Below, one piece after another: positions 1 through 8,940 of a stretch of 25,000 nt of DNA (positions within the stretch are counted from its first letter, which is position 1; the number at the start of each line of letters is the position of its first letter). The position numbers were made by a program, and so were the translations under genes. The stretch spans positions 1,768,601 through 1,793,600 of the forward strand of contig CAUJGJ010000258.1 of the NCBI GenBank assembly GCA_963170055.1. Direction: 5' to 3'. Source of the stretch: Halisarca cf. caerulea. Taxonomy: Eukaryota > Porifera > Demospongiae > Chondrillida > Halisarcidae. Under the pieces are notes generated by a model. It did not search any database. It was not told the origin of the DNA and saw only the letters and a program-made list of their open reading frames with translations.

Positions 1-66
<66 letters not shown>
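1..66. repeat. (TG)n microsatellite, cut by window edge
   Basis: Perfect TG dinucleotide run from the first base to 66; its left end lies outside the window. Confidence 0.99.
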
Positions 67-67
<1 letters not shown>

Positions 68-273
68 CTTTACTATTGAATACAATGTACACACCAAAAG
101 TGTCAAAAAGGGATATTCGACCTATACATTTGCTGTTGAATGCGAACACTTCAGTTCACATGTGTACATGTATGTAGGTACGTAGTATGTGTACGTATGT
201 AGGCGTAAGTGCCATATGTTAGCATGTAGTACTGTTGAGTGCTCAAATTCAACCTTGGTTGAGTATGGGGTGC

Positions 274-275
<2 letters not shown>

Positions 276-333
<58 letters not shown>
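276..333. repeat. (GT)n microsatellite
   Basis: Perfect GT run of about 58 bp. It is flanked by 'gggtgcga' on the left and 'actttactg' on the right. Confidence 0.98.
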
Positions 334-337
<4 letters not shown>

Positions 338-539
338 TACTGTAAAGTATTGCCTTCACTAGGACAATTGTATGTTTGTATGTGTGTACACAAGTACATA
401 CTTGCTTACGTACATCTTGTATATTTTAATATACATGCATAGTAATTTATATGTATGTATGCCTATGTTTGTGTATTATTGTACGTATATGTATGTGTGT
501 GTATACAAGATGAGCCCTTTATGCTGAATTTCCATACAG

Positions 540-830
540 TTTCATGTACCGTGTGGGCTTGTACGTAATGTTGCCCCTTTTGCATGTGGACTTCTACATT
601 CGTTTGTGTACTGTGGGCTTATATGTATGTGCATGTAATGTGGCCCCTTTTGCATGTGGACTTCCACATACATCCGTGTACTGTGGGCTTATACGTATGC
701 ATTTATATGTAATATTACCCTTTTGCATGTGAACTTCCAGTTACGATCATGTACTGTGGGCTTATTTGTGTATGTGCATGTAATGTTGCCCCTTTTGCAT
801 GTGAACTTCCACATACATGCTTCATTGGCT
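540..830. repeat. minisatellite, about 62-75 bp unit, four copies
   Basis: Four imperfect copies share 'tactgtgggctta', a variable GTA-rich stretch, 'ccccttttgcatgtg' and 'acttccacatacat'. The unit length varies because the GTA-rich part differs between copies. The open frames at 544-732 and 654-989 are products of this repeat. Confidence 0.85.
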
Positions 831-838
831 GCTAACAG

Positions 839-988
839 TCGTGACCAGGTGATTGTGGGCCCGTGTGTCGGGCGTACCCGTGACCACAAAAGGTATGGTG
901 GATCAGCAGGTCAGCTCAGCCAAAAAGGCCCATTGGTAGTGATTCCAGTTGAATCTATCTTGACCCAAGCCTTTCAATGCCGCCTGTG
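839..988 (+). other. possible terminal exon of an unrecognised gene
   Basis: After an acceptor-like 'gctgctaacag' at 828-838, a frame of 49 codons runs to TGA at 986-988 (RDQVIVGPCVGRTRD...SILTQAFQCRL). Its base composition is more coding-like than the surroundings. A canonical AATAAA follows at 1055-1060. I do not recognise the family. If it is real it would end a + strand gene upstream of NR-A, which conflicts with NR-A having its DNA-binding exon further left unless the two genes are nested. It may equally be a chance frame. Confidence 0.2.
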
Positions 989-1256
989 AAGCCAGATTCT
1001 GCTGTTTTATACTGTTGCCTGTTAGTCCATAGGCCTGTCCAAACTACTGTATTTAATAAATAAGAGTTTTGATTGTGCAGAAAGTCCAATGATCTCGACA
1101 TATTGTACAGATTGTAGAGTAAAATTAATTCAAAATGGCTGATCTGGTCTACCTGTTAGTCTGCTTCTGGTTAGAATACGTATGTGTACAATGTAACTGT
1201 GAAGATATGCAGAATAAAGTCAGAGGAGTGCCGTGTGGGCAGGCATTGTTTTTTTC

Positions 1257-1258
<2 letters not shown>

Positions 1259-1306
<48 letters not shown>
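1259..1306. repeat. (GT)n microsatellite
   Basis: Perfect GT run of 48 bp after a T-rich tract. Confidence 0.98.
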
Positions 1307-1308
<2 letters not shown>

Positions 1309-1457
1309 ACCATATTTTCTACTTCATATTTTGATGCCACTTAAAATGTTTATTGCGCCACATCATCTACTGCATGTATTGGCAATCATTTTATTCCTTT
1401 ATGTGGCTCCTTTGTTGTAAGCTTGCATTGGTTTATAATGATGAAGTTTCTTCAAAA

Positions 1458-1459
<2 letters not shown>

Positions 1460-1508
<49 letters not shown>
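1460..1508. repeat. (GT)n microsatellite
   Basis: GT run of about 49 bp after 'ttcaaaaaa'. Confidence 0.98.
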
Positions 1509-1509
<1 letters not shown>

Positions 1510-1615
1510 TGTAGTGTGTGTCAAGCAAAACCAATCTTGTACAGTATTTTGGGGGCGCACCATTCCAAAGTCCTCATTGACAGCCTATGATCTGCATGGT
1601 GCCAGCACGTACATA

Positions 1616-1678
1616 CGTTGCAGGACTGCTATAGTGTGCATGTATGTTGCAGGACTCCTTAGTGTGTGTGTACGTTAC

Positions 1679-1715
<37 letters not shown>

Positions 1716-1800
1716 CGCGCGCGTGTGCAGGACTCCTTAGTGTGCGTGTACGTTACAGGACTCGTATAGTGTGCATGTATGTTGCAGGACTCCTATAGTA
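1616..1800. repeat. short tandem repeat with nested (GT)n
   Basis: Five copies of a 'gcaggactcct(at)agtgtg' core, each followed by 'catgtatgtt' or 'tgtacgtta'. A (GT)n and GCGC run at about 1681-1727 has expanded inside one copy. The copies alternate between a 'tatgttgcag' and a 'tacgttacag' junction. Confidence 0.8.
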
Positions 1801-2031
1801 AAGTAGCCATTGGCTAAAGGCTTGCCCGGATAAAATAGGCTCATCCTATCCCATACTGTGTATGTACATATGCTAGTGTGTACCTTTTGCTCCACTGGTG
1901 ACTATGCTGTGGGAGATGATGTTTAGTACCATCATACCTACATTGTCGGTCATCACTTGTTCAGTTTTCACAGCAGCCCATAGCCGAGCTTTTGGTTCAT
2001 ATGGTGAAATGCAGTATACAGTGTATCTACA

Positions 2032-2186
<155 letters not shown>

Positions 2187-2654
2187 CCAGTGTACTCCAA
2201 TGCAAACTGTACTAGCATTGAGATCACCAGTGGTTAGTGTTAACCAAGTGAATGTGCACTTTGACCGGATCTGGGGGTTCTATGTGAAAAATCTTCTCAG
2301 AATGTGTTTGTGTGTACAATGCAAAGCGATAGTATGTCAGGCTGGTAATCTTTACCTTTGGGTGGAGATGTTACCCTTAGATGAAGTAAACCCGAATAAT
2401 GCAGCTGTGTTACCATGCAATGCTATCCTGGTGTCCGATTGCAAGTGTCAGAATGTGAAGTACACAGAGCTCAAATTCCTGGGTGTTCCACATTCTCAGA
2501 AGCTTCAGTGTTTGTTTCTGTATTTTGTTGAAGGGATACATGTAATAATATTATATGCATTCTTGCTCAGCCTGTGGTCTTGTTTCTTGTCCTTGCTTTC
2601 TTCCACTTGTTGTGCCATGAGTAGTATCATTGTTGGGAATCTACACCGTTTATC

Positions 2655-2870
2655 TTCACATACCACCACATCCACACCAGTCACCCTCACATACCACCAC
2701 ATCCACACCAGTTACCCTCATATACCATCACATCCACACCAGTCACCCTCACATACCACCATATCCACACCAGTCACCCTCACATACCAGCATATCCACA
2801 CCAGTCACCCTCACATACCACCACATCCACACTGGTCACCCCCACCTACCACCACATCCATACCAGTCAC
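2655..2870. repeat. 31-bp minisatellite, seven copies
   Basis: Tandem copies of a 31-bp unit (catacc-accacatccacacc-agtcaccctca). The 'taccacc' or 'taccatc' word recurs at 2661, 2692, 2723 and 2754. The last copies are more degenerate and run into the (CA)n array. Because 31 is not a multiple of three, a single reading frame cycles through the unit in all frames and stays open by chance. Confidence 0.93.
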
Positions 2871-2877
2871 TCATCAA

Positions 2878-2885
2878 CACACACA

Positions 2886-2962
<77 letters not shown>
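2878..2962. repeat. (CA)n microsatellite
   Basis: CA run with two 'acat' interruptions, directly after the 31-bp minisatellite. Confidence 0.98.
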
Positions 2963-2964
<2 letters not shown>

Positions 2965-3245
2965 TCTTGGTACAACCATAGGAAACTAGTACATGTTACA
3001 TGCTATACGTAAGTGCCATGTTTCTTCGCCTGACGAGATGTAGTGCACTGCTACACTGCTAGACCTCTGAATTGTTGTCCTTACAACTTGTCACAAGTAC
3101 GTTTTACTATTGGGCTTTATCCCCCCCCACACACACACTCAACTCTCACTTTTCACCACTTGTGTGCATTTTATTTGCTGTTTGAAGATTGGAAGCCATC
3201 CACAAGTTTAACATCTGCAAAAGTGTAGACCAGACTGTTACACAA

Positions 3246-3447
3246 TACCGTATAGGCAATAATTTTTGTAGGACTTTTTGTGAATTTTGTGAATGAAACT
3301 TGACTTACAGATATCTGGTTAGATGTTTAGTCTATTTGTCTAATTTATAGTGGGGGCTGGTCCATTTGCAAAAATAAAATTGCTAATTACAGCCAAGTCA
3401 TTCAATCGCGAAATATATGCCCCACAAAAATTGACACCTATACGGTA
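3246..3447. mobile_element. MITE-like element with CCGTATAGG inverted ends
   Basis: The left end CCGTATAGG...AATTTTTGT at 3248 is repeated in inverted orientation on the right and ends ...CCTATACGG at 3445. Both ends are flanked by TA (3246-3247 and 3446-3447), as expected for a TA target duplication. At about 200 bp it has no coding capacity. The ends match the elements near 21087 and 9488 in the core CCGTATA or CCGTA word. The superfamily (Tc1/mariner-type) is inferred only from the TA flank. Confidence 0.7.
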
Positions 3448-3753
3448 GTGAAACATGGCTATTGATTGACCTAAGATTAGTAGAAATGTGAAAATCGTTG
3501 AATTCCTAGACCTGCGAATCATCCTACCATGCTTAGAGTATGTACATTTGTTCGTCAATACTCATTTTTGTAGAGTCCGAGTAGTTTATTCTGTATAAAT
3601 CTGCATATATACATACATACGTATGTGTGGAATGGTGATTCATGAGTGTACATGTTACTTTTCTGACCATATTGTTATTACATTTTTATTTCCTTTTGCT
3701 GGTATCTGTGCTTGTACTTGGTATAACCGTTTTTGTTCTTCCAATTATTTCAG

Positions 3754-4797
3754 CTGTTCAGGAGGAGAGAGGTCTGAAGCAGACACACCTCCCTAGCAAC
3801 TACACTAACCCGACACCGCCTGTACAGTCACAGAGTGGGTGGTGTCCACCCCCATCCTATGCAATGCAGACACGCCCACAGGTGACCATCCCAGCAGTAA
3901 ATGTACCAGTGTCATACCAGTTCCTTCCTCCCAACCCGACTCCTCCATTTGTAGCCGTACCAGTCACCCGTCCCGGTTTCGTCATCTACCCCACAGCAGC
4001 AATGCCCTTGGAGCAGCAGCAGAAAGTACAACAACAATTTTTGGATCCTGTGAATCATCATTTACCTCAATCGGTGTCCCCAGAAGGAGGGAGGGACAGC
4101 GGAATAGACAGCAACAAAGATGATGACAGTACAGCATCAGAAGTATTCCTAAACGGGAATCCTAGCTCTCCCGGATCAAGTAAATGTTCATCGGTAGTGC
4201 CCGAGCTGGCAGGCCAGACCACAAGCGGATTGGTACTGCCAGCGCCAACCACATGTCCTCCAAAAGAAGAGGGTAGCGTGCTTGAGCAAATTAAGAAAGA
4301 GAGCAAGGAAGTGCCATCATTTAGAAAAGAATCGTTTATCAGTGGACCGGATGCACCTTTGGTTGATCTAGATCTTGATGAGTTGTGTAAAACTCACAGG
4401 CTGGTCCATACCTTGCCAGAAGAGAAGAAGGCAACTCCTCAGGCAGTAAATATAGGTGACCTCATTGCAGGAGGGAAAGCCACTTTTGGTTTGTTCGTAA
4501 AGTGGATCAAGGGAATTCCCCTTTTTTGTGAAATTCCTCCTACTGAGCGAGTTGCTTGTGTGAAAGCATGCTACATTGAGCAAATGATACTCACTATTAT
4601 ATACCGAAGCTTAATCCTTCAGTCGGAGGGCATGGTGTTGACCTCCGGGAAAGAGTTTAAACCAGAGGAAGTCGACAATGCCCTTGTATCTTACAGCATT
4701 GGCCGTATCATGGGCGAGCTGATGGGAGCATTCAAGTCCCTTGATTTGGACTACAAGGAGTTCATCTGCCTGCGATTGCTGTTTCTCTTCAATCCAG
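3754..4797 (+). CDS. NR-A nuclear receptor, hinge plus first ligand-domain exon
   Basis: This exon encodes about 348 residues of a nuclear receptor transcription factor. The acceptor is 'ccaattatttcag' (AG at 3752-3753), and the first codon is split so that one base comes from an upstream exon. The exon opens with VQEERG, the same word that follows the zinc fingers (C-terminal extension) in RXR-type receptors. A P/Q-rich hinge of some 180 residues follows, including DSGIDS at 4095-4112. Next comes SGPDAPLVDLDLDELCKTH, then the ligand-domain helix 3-5 signature (about 4482-4610) with FVKWIKGIPLF, and later DLDYKEFICLRLLFLFNP. The donor is GTTTGT at 4798, phase 1. It lies head-to-tail with NR-B and has the same exon boundaries. 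The DNA-binding domain is not in the window. The family call is firm; RXR/HNF4 affinity is inferred from motif similarity. Confidence 0.92.
4095..4112 (+). other. DSGIDS phosphodegron-like motif in NR-A
   Basis: The six codons read D-S-G-I-D-S and fit the known beta-TrCP degron consensus D-S-G-hydrophobic-x-S. An acidic NKDDDS stretch follows. NR-B has DSGVDS at the matching place. Function is inferred from the motif. Confidence 0.5.
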
Positions 4798-4891
4798 GTT
4801 TGTTTAGTGTGAAGTTTGCAGTGAATTGTGGTCTATTATCCATTTTTGTTGTATCTATGATTGTACAATCATTTTGTCATGTGTAGGAGTA

Positions 4892-5821
4892 GTCTCGTGC
4901 CCAGCCCCATTCTCACATAATGGTTCACACACGCGAGAAATGGGTCTGGGGCTATCCGCAAATTTCTTGGCGTGTCGTTGCGTAACTACATGTGCTACAC
5001 ACGTGACAGCTGATAATTATATGAGGGCAGTATAGTGCACAATGCAATCGCTTGGTAGTCACTTTCTTTTTGCTCAAATCTCCTACTGAATAGCCGAAGA
5101 CACATTCTTTGCGCCTTTTTGCAAGATAATTAACTTTTACAGTTTTTGAAGATGGTATGGCCCTATTTGTGGGGTGAATGTTTGAAATGCGTCAGGGGGT
5201 CTGTGCCTAGGCTTGGACTACGTCTTCTGCCAAGCCTGTTTCCAGATTGTAGATACTGGTTCCAATGGGCTGCGCTCGCTGTGAAGATCTATTGAAAAAT
5301 TGGAAGAAAAATTTCTCACTCAAGTTACTGTGTAGGCTTTCCACAGCATTTGACCCTGTTTAGCGACCGATTCAAGATTGACCATAGATACAAAAAACGC
5401 CGACAATCGGACTGATGAATCGATTAACATAACCCCAGTTCCCCCTTCTCCAATTAAGCAAAGCAAAGTGACTTTCCACTGCCAGTTGATAAAGACTTCG
5501 ACACGAGTACATCTTTTCCCCGTAGAAAGACAGTAACGGGTTCCTCTACTCATCCTTCAAACTTGGATACCTAATCGTACGTCTTTCCTGCATCTGAAAC
5601 TATCTGCTAAGGTGAAGCCGTTTCTATCGATTTCTTCATATTCGAACATCCATACTCGCTTCGCGTGATCACATGTGACATTCTCATTAATATTCTAAAT
5701 TCTGCAATCTGATTGGTCGCAGCGAATCTCCTGCAGCACGCCAAGAAATTTGCAGATAGTTCCAAGACCCACTTCTTCGCCCAAATAATACGGCGGGCGG
5801 AAGTGGGGCTGGGTACGAGAC
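4892..5821. mobile_element. 930-bp non-autonomous DNA element with ~90-bp inverted ends
   Basis: The left end GTCTCGTGCCCAGCCCC (from 4892) and the right end GGGGCTGGGTACGAGAC (to 5821) are inverted repeats. The similarity continues inward for about 90 bp to a shared CAAATTTCTTGGCGTG word at about 4960-4976 and, inverted, at about 5737-5753. TA flanks both sides (4890-4891 and 5822-5823). No transposase is visible; the only frame of note (5320-5553, minus) resembles nothing I know. The element lies in the NR-A intron. Confidence 0.8.
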
Positions 5822-6518
5822 TAGTGTAGTAGTGCTATGCATATAATACTCATGAATTTATTTACAAAAATCCACAATACCCAATAAGCAGTTGATGTAC
5901 TGAGCAATGCATGGAGTATTGTCACTGTACAGTGAGAACGGGTTATAAAAGAATCTCTTTTAATTAATATCAGTGTTTTGTGGATAAATTCATGTGACCC
6001 AGTAAAATTAATGTTCTCTGTGTCATAAATTTTGTTTATAGTTCCATTATTCTGTTACAGTATGTTATAATACCTTATTGTCCCAGTATAATTTCTGTAA
6101 TACATTTTGAGGAAATGTTTTACTGTGAGAGTTCAACTGGTTACAGTGAATTTATGATAGTATAACGAGGAATTTTCAGTGTCCCACAAGGGGGGGGGGG
6201 GGTCCACAGTTTCCACTGTATTTGCAGGTTGTTCACTGGTGTCTGGGTGGTTTTGAGTACTTGTTATCACAACTCCTACATACATGGGATTTGTTTGCTC
6301 GGTTGATCTAGGTTCAAATTCCTCGCAAATTGCATGTACCCCCTACATACCAGCATATGGTATTGTTCTGGTATCCACAACTAGGTGATTGTCCTCTTAT
6401 GAGTGATTACGAGATACAAATGATTGCACAGTTTGTTATGTATTCTTATCTGTCCTTTCTGTTACTGTTACAGCACATGTAGTTTGGGGGGGGGGGGGGG
6501 ACATGGATGTTTGTGAAG

Positions 6519-6692
6519 TACTGTATATTCCCAAATTTTTTGGCACCCATAAGTTGTCCCCCTATCGTTTCATCAATACTAAACCCTAACCCAACCCTAA
6601 CCCTAACGCCTCGACGGTATAGAGTTTGTATTCGATAAGCGCCCACGCCGGACAACTTTTAGGGGGGACAAGATTTGGGGTTACAGGACATG
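6519..6692. mobile_element. small inverted-repeat element with internal telomere-like repeats
   Basis: The left arm contains CCCAAATTTTTTGG and AAGTTGTCCCC. The right arm, read in reverse, contains CCCCAAATCTTG and AAAGTTGTCC. The arms enclose about 100 bp. The interior includes CCCTAAC-type repeats at 6582-6607. There is no coding frame. The limits are approximate because the arms are imperfect. Confidence 0.5.
6582..6607 (-). repeat. interstitial (TTAGGG)-type telomere repeats
   Basis: Near-perfect run of CCCTAA/CCCAA units over about 26 bp, the complement of the animal telomere repeat TTAGGG. It is short and internal to the small inverted-repeat element. Confidence 0.75.
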
Positions 6693-7409
6693 TATTGTTG
6701 GTTATGGGCCTGTATGCCTCAGTTTTTGCCCTTTGTTATCTATTGTGGCACTGGTCAGTGGCAATCATTTGAATGGTTGAGTTATTTGCTCAATAATTGG
6801 TAGAATAACCAGGCCTGTAGGTAGGTTTTGTTTAGGGGGGTGCTTGTCAAAACAAGATGGACAATGGGTGTATTATGCAACAAAACATGGATGACGGGAT
6901 TTGCGTGTCATGTTCTTTTTTTGAATCTACATGCATTTTTGCCATCAGTTAACATGCTTCAGAAAGTGAATGAATTGATATACCTGAGTAAATCACTTCT
7001 GAATTTCTAAACAAGTACGCTGAATTTCCATGCAGGAACTACGGTGCCTGTCAGTTACTGGCTAACTATATGAGAATAGGCTTAGTGCAAGAATAGTTTT
7101 AAGGTACCATTCCTGCAAAGGGGGGGGTGCTAACGCACCCAACACACACACACACACACCCTCCCGGCTACGTGCCTGATAACTGAACAAATGTAGACAT
7201 GCATATCTTCTAGCATGGCATATTCACCAAATTCACATTCGAAGAAGAAGAATAAAGCATCAATTTTGGTACTTCAACTTGTGATGCTTGTTGTAGACAG
7301 GTGGCTACTTGATAAACTGTTGTGAGCCCTCATTTATCTGACCGCCATCTGTTCCTTATAAAATGAGTTTGATAAATCAGACACAACTTGGTGATGGTGA
7401 TTCATAGCA

Positions 7410-7620
7410 GAGTGTTAGACGAATAATGTTTTCAGATGAACCAGTGTCGGACATATGAGGTTTTCAGATAACCGCATGTTGGATAAGTGAGGTTTTCAGG
7501 TAGACCAGTGTTGGATAAATGAGGTTTTCAGGTAGACCAATGTTGGATAAATGAGGTTTTCAGATAGACCAGTGTTGGATAAATGAGGTTTTCAGATAGA
7601 CCAGTGTTGGATGAATGAGG
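7410..7620. repeat. 32-bp minisatellite in NR-A intron
   Basis: About six copies of a 32-bp unit containing 'agaccagtgttgg' and 'ataaatgaggttttcag'. The first two copies are degenerate. The word 'ataaatgagg' and the upstream 'cctcatttatctgac' (about 7329) suggest it grew from the end of a dispersed element of the AACCTCTCTAATC family. Confidence 0.85.
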
Positions 7621-7746
7621 TGTGGTTGTATTCAACAGTATGTCTATTCTGACAAGATGTTTCGGGTGTTGTTTACAGGTGCGGGTGTTTCTCCTAGTGC
7701 TCTATTTTCAATTATTATTTCTTGTCAATCTATTGCTTTTAATTAG

Positions 7747-7994
7747 ATGCTCCTGGAGTCGAATCGCCAGTAAAGGAACACATTCGCAGAATTCAAGACA
7801 TTGTTCTGGTTGCTCTGGAAGACTACTGTACTGACCAGCACCCGACCACGCCTCTCAGGTACAGTAAGCTGCTTCTCTCCATGGCCTCTCTAAGGAGTAT
7901 TGGGCAAGAAATGACCCAGGAGTTAGAAGTTAAGAAAGCCCTTGCCTCAGCCAACTTTGACTCCAGTCAATTGCTCCAATTTCTTGACTTTTAA
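7747..7994 (+). CDS. NR-A last exon, C-terminal ligand domain
   Basis: The acceptor 'gcttttaattag' ends at 7746. The exon completes a split Asp codon with 4797 and encodes 81 further residues to TAA at 7992-7994. Visible landmarks are VALEDYCTDQHPTTPLRYSK and LLLSMASLRSIGQEM. They match the helix 9-11 region of RXR-type domains, which has 'SLEAYC...RFAKLLL..ALRSIG'. The C terminus is SSQLLQFLDF, at the place of AF-2 helix 12 but with Q where the glutamate is usual. The frame and intron phase match NR-B's last exon exactly. No AATAAA is visible before NR-B. Confidence 0.92.
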
Positions 7995-8546
7995 CTTGTG
8001 CTGGTAACAAGCATTCATGTTATTATGCATAATATATACTTTCAGCTCACATTTGCAAAATTAATATGTAATCATCCCCTTTGGATACACATTTTTTTCA
8101 ATTTTACTCTAATAGACTAAGTCTACATTATCTGTTTAAAGATGGTTAATTTTAGTTGTATTATGTGCCCCTGGTGGTCACAGAAGCCACGTGTGTGCGT
8201 GTGTGGAACATGTACTTGTATACCATGCAGTGGCTTCTAATAGTTCTGGAAATTAATTACATTTGTGATAGAATCTATCAAAATTCAATTATCGTGATGA
8301 TGAATGAGTATCGTGACATTGTATTGTATGTAGAAGTCCATGTATTGGCTTCTCCATAGTTCCTTTACCGATTTCCTAGAATGCAATTGCAGGTGTGTCC
8401 AAACTAAATTAAGCGTATATTATACTTCAATGTCCGATTTCTTGCGTTTTGTAACGTTAACGTTGGCCACGCCACGCCCACTCACCACCTTGATTAGATC
8501 CTGTGCTGTGAGGGGGTGTGTCACCCCTGAACCTCTGTAAGGTGAG
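7995..8546 (+). promoter_or_regulatory. NR-A to NR-B intergenic region with candidate NR-B promoter
   Basis: This 552-bp gap must hold the NR-A 3' end and the NR-B promoter. In its last 150 bp there is a TATATTATA word (8416-8424), a perfect 12-bp palindrome AACGTTAACGTT (8453-8464) and a CCACGCCCAC GC-box-like word (about 8473-8482). An in-frame TAA at 8538-8540 lies just before the NR-B start codon. The transcription start is not determined, and all the sites are assigned by motif only. Confidence 0.35.
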
Positions 8547-8940
8547 ATGTTTGAACCGGAAAATATCCACAGACCACACAGTCACGCACCCAGTGGTCAT
8601 TCGATGGCGAATAAAGTAAACATGGGAGAAGGGAGCAGCCACTCTGCTTTTGTCCGGGAATCTTTCACACCTTCAATTGCGACTAAAATGGAGCCGTCTT
8701 GTTCAGTGCAGTGCAAGGTTTGTGGCGACGTTATCAGAAGCCGCGGTGATTCACTGAAGACTCCTGCTTGCGTCTCTTGCTGTAATTTTTTCAAGAGAAG
8801 TGCGGTCGCCGACTCGACTGCTCCGAAGTATGCTTGCAGGGCAAACAGAAACTGCCTCGTTACCAAGCGAACCAGAAACAGATGTCAGTACTGTAGACTG
8901 CAAAAGTGTTTTGTGGCCGGAATGAAGAGGGAACTTCAAG
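8547..8940 (+). CDS. NR-B nuclear receptor exon 1, DNA-binding domain
   Basis: This is the first exon of a complete 598-residue receptor. ATG at 8547 is the first in-frame start after the TAA at 8538. Residues 1-55 form a short A/B region. The zinc-finger domain spans C56-M126. The second finger is standard (C97-x5-C103-x9-C113-x2-C116, with NRCQYCRLQKCF and GMKREL, as in RXR/HNF4 types). The first finger is unusual. There are 15 residues instead of 13 between C59 and C75, the HYG motif is missing, and the P-box region reads CVSCCNFFKR instead of CEGCKGFFKR. DNA-site choice may therefore differ from RXR/HNF4 receptors. The donor is GTGAGA at 8941, phase 1. The family call is firm; ligand and target genes are unknown. 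Confidence 0.9.

Larger units (their letters stand above)
5824..7746 (+). other. rest of NR-A intron
   Basis: No exon is visible between the 930-bp element and the acceptor 'gcttttaattag' at 7746. The stretch holds two long G runs (6190-6202, 6486-6500), a small inverted-repeat element with telomere-like sequence (6519-6692), a short (CA)n near 7143-7158 and a 32-bp minisatellite (7410-7620). Confidence 0.75.

Noticed and set aside
2200..3012. 270-codon open frame
   Set aside because: Its right half is the 31-bp minisatellite and a (CA)n tract, and the left half has no recognisable domain or supportable splice context.
3642..3753. Hydrophobic leader (MSVHVTFLTILLL...) in front of the NR-A exon, like a signal peptide
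   Set aside because: It is intron read-through. A clear acceptor ends at 3753, the same phase and position as in NR-B, and a secretion signal makes no sense on a nuclear receptor.
5320..5553. 77-codon minus-strand frame inside the 930-bp element
   Set aside because: No resemblance to a transposase or other family; too short to support.
6190..6202. Long G runs (also 6486-6500) as G-quadruplex regulators
   Set aside because: Single homopolymer tracts in a repeat-rich intron with no nearby promoter or exon; nothing supports a role.
8597..8866. 89-codon minus-strand frame opposite the zinc-finger exon
   Set aside because: Shadow of the conserved + strand nuclear receptor exon.
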